A stretch of DNA of 14,550 nucleotides. It comes from Sphingobacteriales bacterium. Its GTDB lineage: Bacteria; Bacteroidota; Bacteroidia; Chitinophagales; Chitinophagaceae. Position 1 is the stretch's first letter, and each line of letters opens with the position of its first letter. The notes beneath the pieces are model-generated. The model saw nothing but the letters and a program-made list of their open reading frames with translations. It had not been told where the DNA came from and did not search any database. Of the stretch, positions 14,498 to 14,550 are shown piece by piece. The stretch covers positions 1-14,550 of the forward strand of contig CANJEF010000004.1 in assembly GCA_947472965.1 (NCBI GenBank), written 5' to 3'. The position numbers and the translations under genes are program-made.

Positions 14498-14550
14498 TAC
14501 AAGACTCCCCTTCCCGATCTTTACTTTGATTTTTAATAAATTCTGAATAA

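Overview
The window comes from a member of the Bacteroidota, probably a free-living, gliding-type lineage such as Chitinophagaceae or Cytophagales. The evidence is a gldH-type gliding/type IX secretion lipoprotein gene, a short pyruvoyl phosphatidylserine decarboxylase, a Bacteroidota-type arginase-fold (formimidoylglutamase-like) protein, a carboxypeptidase-regulatory-domain protein, AT-rich DNA, and Bacteroidota sigma -7 elements (TAnnTTTG) just ahead of five genes. I see no phage, insertion sequence, CRISPR array, tRNA or rRNA. Most of it is an ordinary chromosomal core region.

Layout. 1-2318 (+): 3' end of dusB, overlapped by a D-threonine-aldolase/D-serine-dehydratase-like PLP enzyme, then psd behind its own promoter. 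2322-3026 (-): yjjG-type HAD nucleotidase, converging on psd with a 3-bp gap. 3112-3810 (+): a classical SDR oxidoreductase. 3927-7020 (-): a compact run transcribed yicC, gldH, sensor kinase, response regulator. 7021-7440: divergent intergenic region with two hairpins. 7441-9504 (+): an LpxD-like acyltransferase and a secreted protein of unknown function. 9582-10577 (-): extended SDR/epimerase. 10733-11761 (-): pheS. 11877-14387 (+): arginase-fold protein and a PBP4-type D-Ala-D-Ala carboxypeptidase lipoprotein.

Cell-envelope functions recur: phospholipid (psd), lipid A-like acylation (lpxD-like), peptidoglycan (dacB-like) and gliding/secretion (gldH). The two-component pair sits so tightly behind gldH that it is probably co-transcribed with it.

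The most unusual signal is not a gene. Three intergenic regions (3872-3927, 10609-10736, 14390-14497) contain arrays of a degenerate 7-bp unit (RTCTKAY, or its complement). Each array keeps exact 7-nt register and starts within 2 bp of a stop codon. In all three cases the transcript leaving the gene reads the same, purine-rich strand of the repeat. At two loci a second, inverted array follows and could fold the 3' end into a long imperfect hairpin. Next in interest are a set of promoters predicting very short or absent 5' leaders, and an arginase-fold protein lacking two of six canonical metal ligands.
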